Source: Chitinophaga sp. SYP-B3965 (GTDB lineage: Bacteria > Bacteroidota > Bacteroidia > Chitinophagales > Chitinophagaceae). From it: 64,000 nt of DNA. Within the stretch, counting starts at the first letter, position 1. Each line of letters begins with the position of its first letter. Position numbers and translations under genes: made by a program. The stretch is taken from the NCBI RefSeq assembly GCF_009647655.1, contig NZ_WJFD01000003.1:558001-622000 (forward strand), in the 5' to 3' direction. Positions 7,330-15,996 of the stretch are shown piece by piece. The notes under the pieces are model-generated. The model was not told where the DNA came from and did no database searches. It was given only the letters and a program-made list of their open reading frames with translations.

Positions 7330-8556
7330 ATGCTACTAGATGGACAGAGAACCATAGCTCATATAGACATGGACTGCTTCTTCGTGTCTGTGGAATGCCT
7401 GAAAGATGGCAGTTTGAAAGGGAAACCCGTATTGGTTGGCGGGCGTGGGGACAGAGCTGTGGTAGCTGCCTGTAGCTATGAAGCCCGTACTTTTGGCATC
7501 CATTCCGCCATGCCTATGAAAATGGCGCTGCGCCTTTGTCCACACGCTATTATAAGGGGTGGGGACATGGAAGAATACAGCAATTTCTCTCACCAGGTCA
7601 CCGATATTATTGCAGGTAATGCCCCGCTTTATGAGAAATCTTCTATTGATGAATTCTACCTGGATATCAGCGGTATGGATAAATATTTTGGTACGTTGAA
7701 ATGGGCGAGTGAATTACGGCAGAAGATCATGCGGCAGACCAAATTACCCATTTCGCTGGGGCTGGCTTCCAACAAAATGGTCTCTAAAGTAGCTACCAAT
7801 GAAGCCAAACCCAGTGGTCAGCTTTCTATTCCATTCGGGCAGGAGAAAATATTCCTGGCGCCGATGTCTATTGATAAAATCCCCATGGTGGGGAAAGAAA
7901 CCGCGGCACAATTGAGGCGCCGGGGAGTGGAAACGGTGAAAACACTGAGTGAGATCCCCATCGGTTTACTGGAAGCCTGGCTGGGCAAAAATGGTATCTC
8001 TCTCTGGAATAAAGCGAATGGAATTGATGAAACCCCTGTGATCCCGTTTCATGAGCAGAAATCCATCTCCACGGAAAGTACTTTCTCTACAGATACCATC
8101 GACCTGGGTTTTATTCACAGTGAACTGGTGCGCATGACAGAAAAGATTGCGTTTGAACTCAGGCAGCAGAACAGGTTAACCGGTTGCGTGACGGTGAAGA
8201 TCCGGTATTCTGATTTTGAAACAGTCACGAAACAGATGAGTATTTCTTATACGGCCAGTGATCATGTGCTGCTGGAAAAAGTAAAAGAGCTTTTCTCCAA
8301 ACTGTATGACCGGCGTTTGCTGATCCGCCTGATAGGCGTACGTTTTTCCAATATGGTATCCGGCAATTATCAGATCAGCCTCTTTGAGGACACGCATGAA
8401 ATGATCTCTTTATACCAGGCCATAGATAGTATTAAAAGTCAGTACGGCTGGCAGCTGGTGATGCGTGGCAGCAGCAGTGGCGGCAGGTTTGAAGAACAAT
8501 TACAGCCTTATCAGAAGAAAGAAACTTTCACCATGAAACGCCGTTACCCCAAATAG
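7330..8556 (+). CDS. dinB: Y-family DNA polymerase IV
   Basis: A 408-residue translesion polymerase. Catalytic motifs are IAHIDMDCFFVSVE near the N terminus and SIDEFYLDISG near residue 100, followed by the thumb/helix-hairpin-helix region (PMVGKETAAQLRRRGVETVK) and the little-finger domain. The length is slightly above E. coli DinB. The ATG at 7330 is chosen over a GTG two codons earlier. The promoter carries two operators shared with the LexA-like repressor, so it should be damage-inducible. The next gene, a second DNA polymerase III alpha subunit, starts 8 bp after this stop. Together they form a mutagenesis operon resembling the imuB-dnaE2 cassettes of other bacteria, but without an imuA. 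Confidence 0.95.
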   Translation: MLLDGQRTIAHIDMDCFFVSVECLKDGSLKGKPVLVGGRGDRAVVAACSYEARTFGIHSAMPMKMALRLCPHAIIRGGDMEEYSNFSHQVTDIIAGNAPLYEKSSIDEFYLDISGMDKYFGTLKWASELRQKIMRQTKLPISLGLASNKMVSKVATNEAKPSGQLSIPFGQEKIFLAPMSIDKIPMVGKETAAQLRRRGVETVKTLSEIPIGLLEAWLGKNGISLWNKANGIDETPVIPFHEQKSISTESTFSTDTIDLGFIHSELVRMTEKIAFELRQQNRLTGCVTVKIRYSDFETVTKQMSISYTASDHVLLEKVKELFSKLYDRRLLIRLIGVRFSNMVSGNYQISLFEDTHEMISLYQAIDSIKSQYGWQLVMRGSSSGGRFEEQLQPYQKKETFTMKRRYPK

Positions 8557-8564
8557 CCCAGCTT

Positions 8565-11531
8565 ATGTACCTGAATTGTAAGACCTGGTTCAGCCTTCGC
8601 TATGGCACGATCAGAACAGATGAATTAGCGGCGTTGGCGCAACAGTGCGGGATCACTTCCCTTGCACTCACTAATATCAATGCAACTACGGATGCGTGGA
8701 TGTTCGTACAGGAATGTATACAGCGGGATATTAAACCCATCCTCGGACTGGAATGCAGGAATGGCGCTGCTTTCCGCTATGTGCTGCTGGCCCGCAATAT
8801 GGAAGGCTGGCTCGAAATCAACCGCTTTCTTTCTCATCATTTACAAACAGAAGAACCCTTTCCTGAAACGGCTCCTTTTCTGCCACATACATTTGTGATC
8901 TATGCATGGGGAAGCCGTCCGCTGGATAACCTGGCGGAACATGAGTTGATGGGCGTACGCCCGAGGGAAGTGAATAAACTTTTCCGGTTTGACACCAAAA
9001 AATGGGCGCATAAACTGGTGGTATTGCAACCCCTGAGTTTCCAGAACCCGGCTGCACAACAGTTGCACAGAGTATTGCGGGCAGTGGATAATAATTTACT
9101 GATCAGTCAGTTGCCGCCGGAAGAAGTAGCGGGTGTAGATGAATGTTTTATTCCGCCACATCAGTTACTGGAGCATTTTAAAGAACTTCCACATCTTGTA
9201 AAGAATACGTTGGAGATCATGGACGCCTGTGAAATTCATTCTCAATTCGGCAAACATTTAAATAAACAACGCTTTACAGAGAGCCGGGAAGGAGACCGGG
9301 AACTGTTGCGGAGTGAAGCGATGAAGGGAATGATCTATCGTTATGGCCCCAATAATAAAGAAGCGAAAGAACGGGTAGAAAAAGAATTGCAGATCATTGA
9401 GCAGCAGGATTTCAATGCTTATTTCCTCATCACCTGGGATATTGTGCGCTTTGCGCGAAACAAGGGTTTTTTCCATGTGGGACGCGGCAGCGGGGCTAAT
9501 TCCGTTATTGCCTATTGCATGGAGATCACGAATGTGGACCCCATCGCACTGGACCTTTACTTTGAACGTTTCCTCAATCCGCATCGTACTTCACCACCAG
9601 ATTTTGATATTGATTTTTCCTGGCGGGACAGGGACCAGGTGATCAAATATGTTTTTGATAAATACACGACGGAACATGCTGCCTTATTAGGCACGGTTAC
9701 TACATTCCAAACAAACGCTATTGTACGGGAACTGGGCAAGGTATATGGATTGCCCAAACAGGAAATGGACAAGATCCTGGAAAACCCTTATCAGGTGAAG
9801 CTAGGGGAAGATAGTGTCCATCAGCGCATCATTCAATATGGTCGTCAGCTGGACCGCTTCCCCAATCACCTGAGCATTCATGCCGGTGGCATTTTGATCA
9901 GTGAAGCGCCCATCCATCAATATTGCGGAACGCATATGCCACCTAAAGGATTCAGTACAGCACAACTGGATATGCATATGGCAGAAGCCATCGGGCTGCA
10001 TAAGTTTGATATCCTCAGCCAGCGGGGTTTAGGGCATATCCGCGATACCATGGACCTTATCAAAGAAAATAAGGGTGTGGAGATCGATATCAATGATGTG
10101 AAATCCTTTATGGTAAATGAGGATGTGAAAAACGCTTTGAGAACGGTGAACACGATCGGCTGTTTTTATATTGAATCTCCTGCTATGCGGCAATTGCTGC
10201 TGAAACTGCGATGTGATGATTACATCACATTGGTGGCAGCGAGTTCTATTATCCGGCCGGGTGTGGCGCAGGCTGGTATGATGCGCCAGTATGTATTGAA
10301 CTTCCATGCGCCGGATAAGGTGAAATACCTCCACCCTATTATGAAATCCTTACTGGGAGAAACATATGGGGTGATGGTGTACCAGGAGGATGTGATCAAA
10401 GTAGCGCATCATTTCGCAGATATGGACCTTGCCGATGCAGATATCTTAAGAAGAGCGATGGCGGGTAAGTATCGTGGGCAGAACAATTTTGAGAAGATCA
10501 AAAAGTTGTTCTTTGATAACTGTGCCAGGATAGGGCATGCAGAGGATGTGAGCCTGGAGGTTTGGCGGCAGATAGCCAGCTTTGCGAACTTCTCTTTTTC
10601 AAAAGCACACTCCGCCAGTTTTGCGGTGGAGAGTTACCAGAGCCTTTACCTGAAAACATTTTTCCCTGCAGAATTTATGGTGGCGGTGATCAATAACTTC
10701 GGGGGATTTTATAACCGGGAATTGTACTTCCGCGAATTGCAAAAAACAGGTGTGGAGTTGTTCCCGCCCTGCATCAATAACAGTGATTATTATACCAATA
10801 TTAAAGGGAACGAAGTATTTGTGGGATTCATTCATGTAGAAAGATTGGAGCAGGCATGGATGGAGCGCGTACTCCTGGAACGTACAACCAACGGGAATTA
10901 CAAGGGGCTGGAGGATTTTGTGGAAAGAACAGAGCCGGGTGCAGAGCAACTGGAAATACTGATCCGGATCGGGGCATTTAATTTTACCGGTTATACGAAA
11001 AAAGAATTGCTCTGGAAGGGCTCTGCTCTATTGAAAACCACTCCGCCGGATGAACACAAACCCCGCTTGTTTGCAGAACCTTCGCGTAACTGGGATCTGC
11101 CCAACCTCTCCTATCACCGGCATGAAGATGCCTTTGATGAAATTGAACTATTAGGATTTCCATTATGTTCCCCATTTGACATACTAGCACACGACCAGCG
11201 GAGATACATGCCTGCCAGGGATTTCGAGGGGAACCTCGGAAGGCATGTGCATACGATTGGTTACCTGGTATGTTTAAAACATGTATACACCAGCAAAAAC
11301 GAACCCATGTGCTTTGGTACTTTCCTGGATAAGGAAGGCGCTTTCATGGACACGGTTCATTTCCCGGCCAGCCTCCAGAAATACCCTTTTATGAAAAGCG
11401 GGTTCTATATCATGGAAGGCAGAGTGATGGAGGAGTTTGGGGTGTATACCTTAGATGTACATGTGATGCGGAAGATCGGGTACTTCGAGGATAAGGCCCC
11501 TGATGCCGGCATGCGTTTGATGGCGAAGTAA
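8565..11531 (+). CDS. dnaE2: Error-prone-type DNA polymerase III alpha subunit (DnaE2-like)
   Basis: A 988-residue C-family polymerase, shorter than replicative DnaE of Bacteroidota. The order is a PHP domain (about 1-230), palm and fingers with the catalytic motif PPDFDIDF near residue 345, a helix-hairpin-helix region (LEDFVERTEPGAEQLEILIR) and a C-terminal OB fold (HVHTIGYLVCLKHVYTSK). The first PHP motif, normally HxH, reads LNCKTWFS here, so those metal ligands are missing and proofreading by PHP is unlikely. That and the coupling to dinB favour a translesion role (inference). It lies 8 bp after dinB under the same operators. The symbol follows the DnaE2 class by analogy; a phylogeny would be needed to separate DnaE2 from a second DnaE1. 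Confidence 0.85.
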   Translation: MYLNCKTWFSLRYGTIRTDELAALAQQCGITSLALTNINATTDAWMFVQECIQRDIKPILGLECRNGAAFRYVLLARNMEGWLEINRFLSHHLQTEEPFPETAPFLPHTFVIYAWGSRPLDNLAEHELMGVRPREVNKLFRFDTKKWAHKLVVLQPLSFQNPAAQQLHRVLRAVDNNLLISQLPPEEVAGVDECFIPPHQLLEHFKELPHLVKNTLEIMDACEIHSQFGKHLNKQRFTESREGDRELLRSEAMKGMIYRYGPNNKEAKERVEKELQIIEQQDFNAYFLITWDIVRFARNKGFFHVGRGSGANSVIAYCMEITNVDPIALDLYFERFLNPHRTSPPDFDIDFSWRDRDQVIKYVFDKYTTEHAALLGTVTTFQTNAIVRELGKVYGLPKQEMDKILENPYQVKLGEDSVHQRIIQYGRQLDRFPNHLSIHAGGILISEAPIHQYCGTHMPPKGFSTAQLDMHMAEAIGLHKFDILSQRGLGHIRDTMDLIKENKGVEIDINDVKSFMVNEDVKNALRTVNTIGCFYIESPAMRQLLLKLRCDDYITLVAASSIIRPGVAQAGMMRQYVLNFHAPDKVKYLHPIMKSLLGETYGVMVYQEDVIKVAHHFADMDLADADILRRAMAGKYRGQNNFEKIKKLFFDNCARIGHAEDVSLEVWRQIASFANFSFSKAHSASFAVESYQSLYLKTFFPAEFMVAVINNFGGFYNRELYFRELQKTGVELFPPCINNSDYYTNIKGNEVFVGFIHVERLEQAWMERVLLERTTNGNYKGLEDFVERTEPGAEQLEILIRIGAFNFTGYTKKELLWKGSALLKTTPPDEHKPRLFAEPSRNWDLPNLSYHRHEDAFDEIELLGFPLCSPFDILAHDQRRYMPARDFEGNLGRHVHTIGYLVCLKHVYTSKNEPMCFGTFLDKEGAFMDTVHFPASLQKYPFMKSGFYIMEGRVMEEFGVYTLDVHVMRKIGYFEDKAPDAGMRLMAK

Positions 11532-11600
11532 AGTTTCCTTCTTCATAAACGGCATACGTTTAATAGCGAAGTAAGTTTTTCTCCATCATCTATACATCAA

Positions 11601-11645
11601 AACAGGCTGTACCCTTTTATAGGATACAGCCTGTTCTTTTTTATT
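11601..11645. terminator. Bidirectional terminator between dnaE2 and lysC
   Basis: Arms AACAGGCTGTA and TACAGCCTGTT around a 13-nt loop, followed by a long T-rich tract on the plus strand. It lies between convergent genes. Confidence 0.9.
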
Positions 11646-11657
11646 TTTCTTTTTTTA

Positions 11658-12980
11658 TTACTCGAGATTGAATAAACCCTTATTCAACAGACGTAAGGTA
11701 TGTTCCTTATGCTGCCCGCCAACGAGGATAGAAATATTATGCCTGCTGCCACCATAGGAGATCATGCGTAATGGCACTTCTTCCAGTGATTCAAATAATT
11801 TTTTGATGATGGAAGGTGTGGCCGCTACTTCATTTCCTACGATAGAAACGATGGCCTGGTGGTGATCCAGTTCCACAGAACCAAAGGGCTGCAGTTCTTT
11901 CAGGATCTGCTCCAGGTGTTTTTTATCATCGATGGTGATGGATACCGCTACTTCGGAAGTAGTGATCATATCGATGGGCGTGCGGTATTTTTCGAATACT
12001 TCAAAGATCTTACGGAGGAAACCGTAGGCCAGCAGCATACGGCTGCTCTTGATCTTGATAGCGATGATGCCGTCTTTTGCAGCAATTGCTTTTACGCCAT
12101 TGCCATCCGGCATTTCTGTGATGATGGTTCCTTTTGCTTCTGGTTGCAGGGTGTTGAGCAATTTAACAGGGATGTTGAAATGCTGTGCAGGCCAGATAGA
12201 AGCGGGATGTAAGATCTTTGCGCCGAAATAGGCCAGTTCTGCTGCTTCGTCGAAGGACAACTGATCTATGGGGAAAGTTTTCTTCACAACACGAGGATCA
12301 TTGTTATGCATACCGTCAATGTCCGTCCAGATCTGAATTTCAGAAGCCTGGATAGCAGCACCGATCAGGGATGCAGAGTAATCACTTCCACCTCTCTTCA
12401 GGTTATCAATTTCACCACGTGCATTGCGGCAGATGTATCCTTGCGTGATAAAGAGTGTGTGTCCTTTTTGCTGTTCGATCAAAGCACTGAGGCGCACTTT
12501 CATGCGGGGGATCTCAGGTTCTTCAAACTCATCTATGCTCATGAACTCCAGTGCGGGGACCAGTACAGCTTTGATGCCGGCATCTTCCAGGTAAGCGCAG
12601 AACAGCTTGGTGGAGAGCAGTTCGCCCTGTGCCAGGATGTCTTTATTTAACGCTTCGTTGAAAGAGATCCGGAGAATGATGTTCAGGAACTCAAAATGTT
12701 CGTCTACGATGGCTTTTGCGTTTTCTCGCCCCGCATCAGTTTTCACCAATTCCTCACAGAAAGTACGGTAATGTGCTTCCAGCTTGTCAATCTGCTGTTT
12801 AGCCACGTCCTTCTTTCCTTCTACGAGAGATTGACTGATCTCAACGAGGGAATTGGTTGTGCCTGATAAGGCGGATAATACGACGATCTTAGCATCGGGA
12901 TCCGCTGTTATCAACTTCGCTACGGCATGCATACGCTCTGGTTTTCCAACCGAGGTTCCGCCAAATTTCAAGACTTTCAT
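11658..12980 (-). CDS. lysC: Aspartate kinase
   Basis: A 440-residue monofunctional aspartokinase: ATP-dependent phosphorylation of L-aspartate, the first step to lysine, threonine, methionine and diaminopimelate. The N-terminal signature KFGGTSVGKPERM, the kinase segment RGGSDYSASLIGAA and two C-terminal ACT domains (from about residue 300, with feedback-type segments such as AVSITIDDKKHLEQ) are present. It has no homoserine dehydrogenase domain. It starts 22 bp after the Ldh-type dehydrogenase and is probably the last gene of a DUF3467-Ldh-lysC operon. It ends at a strong terminator. Confidence 0.96.
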   Translation of the reverse strand: MKVLKFGGTSVGKPERMHAVAKLITADPDAKIVVLSALSGTTNSLVEISQSLVEGKKDVAKQQIDKLEAHYRTFCEELVKTDAGRENAKAIVDEHFEFLNIILRISFNEALNKDILAQGELLSTKLFCAYLEDAGIKAVLVPALEFMSIDEFEEPEIPRMKVRLSALIEQQKGHTLFITQGYICRNARGEIDNLKRGGSDYSASLIGAAIQASEIQIWTDIDGMHNNDPRVVKKTFPIDQLSFDEAAELAYFGAKILHPASIWPAQHFNIPVKLLNTLQPEAKGTIITEMPDGNGVKAIAAKDGIIAIKIKSSRMLLAYGFLRKIFEVFEKYRTPIDMITTSEVAVSITIDDKKHLEQILKELQPFGSVELDHHQAIVSIVGNEVAATPSIIKKLFESLEEVPLRMISYGGSRHNISILVGGQHKEHTLRLLNKGLFNLE

Positions 12981-13002
12981 TTATTGTTACGGTATATATT
13001 GC

Positions 13003-14079
13003 TTAAAAATCAATTTTAAATCTCATCGCTATTTCATAGAGGTCCTTCATCACCGGATCTAAGAGGGGAACCCCTGTGATCCTTCTCTCCGCCTCTATTT
13101 CTCTTTCCGGATCTCCCGGGATCAGCACTTTTTCCTGTCCTTCTACCGTTTCTGCACTTCTGAACCTTCCGATCCATTTATCCATGTTCTCCTTAAACTC
13201 GTCCGCGGGCCTGAAAGCGTCTACCCGCATGGCTCCGAAGAAATGACCGAGGCCTTTACCAACCGGATCGGGCGGCAAAGGTAAGAAACTAACGAATGGC
13301 GGAGCCCATGGACCATAATTTGCGCCCGAAAGTACGGCAGAAAAAATATCTACAATAGACCCGAGGCAATACCCTTTGTGACTTCCATGCTCCCGGTCTC
13401 CTCCAAGTGGCAGCAAAGCGCCGCCGCTTTTGAGTTCATTCGGGTTAATGCTGGGCGCACCATTTTTATCCTGGATCCAGCCCAGTGGGGCTTCCTGTTC
13501 CTTTCTTTGTAAAATTTCCAGTTTGCCGTTGGCAGCTGTGGTGGTAGCAAAATCTGCTACAAAAGCCGGTTGCTGATTAGCGGGGATGGCTACTGCGATG
13601 GGATTTGTTCCCAACATGCGCTCCGTGGCAAAAGTGGGTGCTACAAGGGGGCTGGCATTTGTCATGGCCATTCCTATCATATCCTGCTGCAGAGCCATCA
13701 TAGCATGATAACCTGCAATACCGAAGTGATTGGAATTGCGGACACTTACCCAGCCGGTTCCTGCAATTTTAGCTTTATCAATAGCCACCTGCATGGCAAA
13801 AGGTGCCACAACGAGGCCCAGGCCACTATCCCCATCCACTACAGCGGTACTGGGGGTTTCGTGAACGATCTTAATATCTGGTGTTGCATTGATACGACCG
13901 GCTTCCCAGAGACGGATATAACCGGAAAGGCGTGCTACGCCATGAGAGTCAATGCCCCTGAGATCAGCAGAGAGCAAAACCGTACTGGCCAGCTCAGCGT
14001 GATCCGTGGAACAGCCCATTTTTATAAAAACGTCCCGGGTAAAAGCGTGGAGATGTTCGTAGGGAAAAACCTGTTCCAT
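13003..14079 (-). CDS. Ldh-family (malate/L-lactate/ureidoglycolate type) NAD(P)-dependent dehydrogenase
   Basis: A 358-residue member of the Ldh_2 family, unrelated to classical Rossmann malate dehydrogenases. Family hallmarks are GIDSHGVARLSGY with the catalytic histidine, DGDSGLGLVVAP, RNSNHFGIAGYHA and GTNPIAVAIPA. Members oxidise 2-hydroxy acids such as malate, L-lactate, ureidoglycolate or 2,3-diketogulonate; sequence alone does not decide the substrate. Its ATG shares one base with the stop of the DUF3467 gene (TAATG), and lysC follows after 22 bp. The neighbours give no clear metabolic hint. Confidence 0.9.
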   Translation of the reverse strand: MEQVFPYEHLHAFTRDVFIKMGCSTDHAELASTVLLSADLRGIDSHGVARLSGYIRLWEAGRINATPDIKIVHETPSTAVVDGDSGLGLVVAPFAMQVAIDKAKIAGTGWVSVRNSNHFGIAGYHAMMALQQDMIGMAMTNASPLVAPTFATERMLGTNPIAVAIPANQQPAFVADFATTTAANGKLEILQRKEQEAPLGWIQDKNGAPSINPNELKSGGALLPLGGDREHGSHKGYCLGSIVDIFSAVLSGANYGPWAPPFVSFLPLPPDPVGKGLGHFFGAMRVDAFRPADEFKENMDKWIGRFRSAETVEGQEKVLIPGDPEREIEAERRITGVPLLDPVMKDLYEIAMRFKIDF

Positions 14080-14393
14080 TATGCTTGCGCCGTTGGCCCT
14101 CCGAAATTCATGGGGATGGATGATACGGGCTCCTGGTCCTGGATGGTACCATGGGTAGCTTCATATTTCTTCACGTTATCCAGCAGGGCCTTCATCAGGC
14201 GCTTGGCATGCTGGGGTGTGAGGATGATCCTTGATTTCACTTTTGCTTTGGGCAAACCAGGCATCACATTAATAAAATCTACAACAAACTCAGACGGAGA
14301 GTGGGTAATAATGGCCAGATTGGCGTAGGTTCCGTCCGCAATTTCTTCGGTCAGCTCAATATTCAACTGTTGCTGCTCTTCCTGATTTTCCAT
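14079..14393 (-). CDS. DUF3467-domain protein
   Basis: A 104-residue protein. The core matches DUF3467: ADGTYANLAIITHSPSEFVV, then DFINVMPGLPKAKVKSRIIL and TPQHAKRLMKALLDNVKKYE. The ATG at 14393 (MENQEEQQQ) is chosen because longer versions read through the SusD-operon terminator hairpin and add residues unlike the family. Function is unknown; similar small proteins occur across Bacteroidota and some other phyla. It overlaps the dehydrogenase start by one base, so the two are coupled. The C-terminal tail (QDQEPVSSIPMNFGGP) is low-complexity and probably disordered. Confidence 0.85.
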   Translation of the reverse strand: MENQEEQQQLNIELTEEIADGTYANLAIITHSPSEFVVDFINVMPGLPKAKVKSRIILTPQHAKRLMKALLDNVKKYEATHGTIQDQEPVSSIPMNFGGPTAQA

Positions 14394-14421
14394 TATTTGC
14401 GCTTTAATTATGGTACAAAAG

Positions 14422-14457
14422 TAAAAAACAGCCCCCGCATTTGGAGACTGTTTTTTA
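14422..14457 (-). terminator. Terminator of the SusC/SusD operon
   Basis: On the minus strand a 10-bp stem (AACAGTCTCC with GGGGGCTGTT, two G-U pairs in RNA) is followed by TTTTTT. It separates susD from the DUF3467-lysC operon. Confidence 0.85.
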
Positions 14458-14506
14458 CAAGTTGCTATTTTTTGATACTCAGTACTACTATTGGGGTTTT
14501 CTAAGA

Positions 14507-15985
14507 TCATTGTTTATCCCACCAGACGCGGGTATCGTGGGTATCAGCTCCCTGACGGGCAACGGCTTCTTTATAAGCCGGTTCGTTCAGAGTGGCCTCA
14601 TTTGTCGGATATGCATATCTGCGGGGGATCTGTTTACTTGAATTCACGGCGTAAATAGTGGGTTTCAGCGCAGGGAAACCACTTCTTCTCCATTCTGCCC
14701 ATCCTTCCCAGCCATTGGGATACAAGGCTATCCATTTCTGGGTTCCCAACAGGCGGGGATATGCCCCATTTGTCCAGGAGGTTTTTGGATTAGCGATGTA
14801 GGCATCATAAGCTGTTTGTGTGAAAACGCCCCATTGTTCCCAGGATGCTTTGATGGCATCGTTGTACAATTGGCCGGCGTTTTCTGCCGTCCAGCCTAAT
14901 GTGGCTGCTTCTGCACGGGATAATAAAACCTGTGCAGCTGTGATCACATAGTCCGCAGAAGTTTGACCGGTAATGTTCTTACCTACTTTAGAATACAGCG
15001 GATTAAGGGCAGACCATTCTATCAAGAGCTGGCGGGTAAGGCCATAAGGTACTGGTTTGATCACCCCACCTGTTAATGCATCAGCAAATGCATTAACACG
15101 GGGATCAGCATAAGCGGCCAGTGTATCTGCCAGGGTATTGGAGATGGCATAGTCAGAACGGCCATCATACATCTGGAACCAGGGATTCTTAAAAGAACTA
15201 CCAGGCCATTTCATGATCACGTTTTTGCTGTTGGCATCTATGATCCCTGCAGGATCGGCCAGTGCTGCGGCAAATTCTGTTTTAGGGAGATTGCCCATTT
15301 CTGTACTTCTTTTGGAGAGGCGGAGTGCCAGGATCATTCGGAAAGTGTTGGCAAAACGTTTCCATTGTGCCACATCGCCACTGAACAGGATATCTCCTTT
15401 TACTGCAGCGCCATTGTCGAATTGTGCCATGGCTTCTTTCAGTTCCTTAAAGAGATCTGTGTAGATATCTTTCTGGGCATCGTACTTAGGCGTTGGGGTT
15501 TCAGACAGTGCTTCTGTGTAAGGAACATCTCCCCACTGATCTGTTACGAGTGCAAAGTAATATACCTTCAGGATCCTGGCGATGGCGATCTGGTTATTAT
15601 TAGAACCACCGGAGGTTACAGTTGCCAATCCTTTTTTATCAGCGTCTGTATTATACTTAATGATATTGGTGAGATCTTCCAACGGACCTGCATAAAATTG
15701 CGACCATGCCCTGGCAGTAACGGAATATTGTGATTCATCCGGATACTGTGTTTGAGAAGTATACTGTGCATACATGGCGCCTTCATTTAAGAAACGCACA
15801 TCAAATGCATATGTAACGGTCATACTTCTGCCGCTGCCAAAGTAGGCGAGCGAATTAGTTAACAGTGCGGATGTAACAGGCCCTGTGGCTGAGTTTGGAG
15901 AAACATTCAGGTCTCCGAAATCTTTACACCCCTCTGCGGTCAGTAAGGAAACGCATAGTATTCCTATATAAAGTAGTTTTTTCAT
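14507..15985 (-). CDS. SusD/RagB-family outer-membrane nutrient-binding lipoprotein
   Basis: A 492-residue lipoprotein with a leader ending LLTAEGC, so lipidation is at about C20. The segment FGDLNVSPNSATG and the overall pattern fit the second SusD-like family (SusD/RagB outer membrane lipoprotein) rather than canonical starch SusD. It would sit as a lid on its SusC barrel and help capture an oligomeric substrate. It starts 11 bp after susC and ends in a strong terminator, so the pair is a two-gene operon. No hydrolase, SusE or sigma/anti-sigma gene is adjacent, so the ligand cannot be inferred. Many orphan pairs of this subfamily take up peptides. Confidence 0.93.
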   Translation of the reverse strand: MKKLLYIGILCVSLLTAEGCKDFGDLNVSPNSATGPVTSALLTNSLAYFGSGRSMTVTYAFDVRFLNEGAMYAQYTSQTQYPDESQYSVTARAWSQFYAGPLEDLTNIIKYNTDADKKGLATVTSGGSNNNQIAIARILKVYYFALVTDQWGDVPYTEALSETPTPKYDAQKDIYTDLFKELKEAMAQFDNGAAVKGDILFSGDVAQWKRFANTFRMILALRLSKRSTEMGNLPKTEFAAALADPAGIIDANSKNVIMKWPGSSFKNPWFQMYDGRSDYAISNTLADTLAAYADPRVNAFADALTGGVIKPVPYGLTRQLLIEWSALNPLYSKVGKNITGQTSADYVITAAQVLLSRAEAATLGWTAENAGQLYNDAIKASWEQWGVFTQTAYDAYIANPKTSWTNGAYPRLLGTQKWIALYPNGWEGWAEWRRSGFPALKPTIYAVNSSKQIPRRYAYPTNEATLNEPAYKEAVARQGADTHDTRVWWDKQ

Positions 15986-15996
15986 TGTCGTATATT

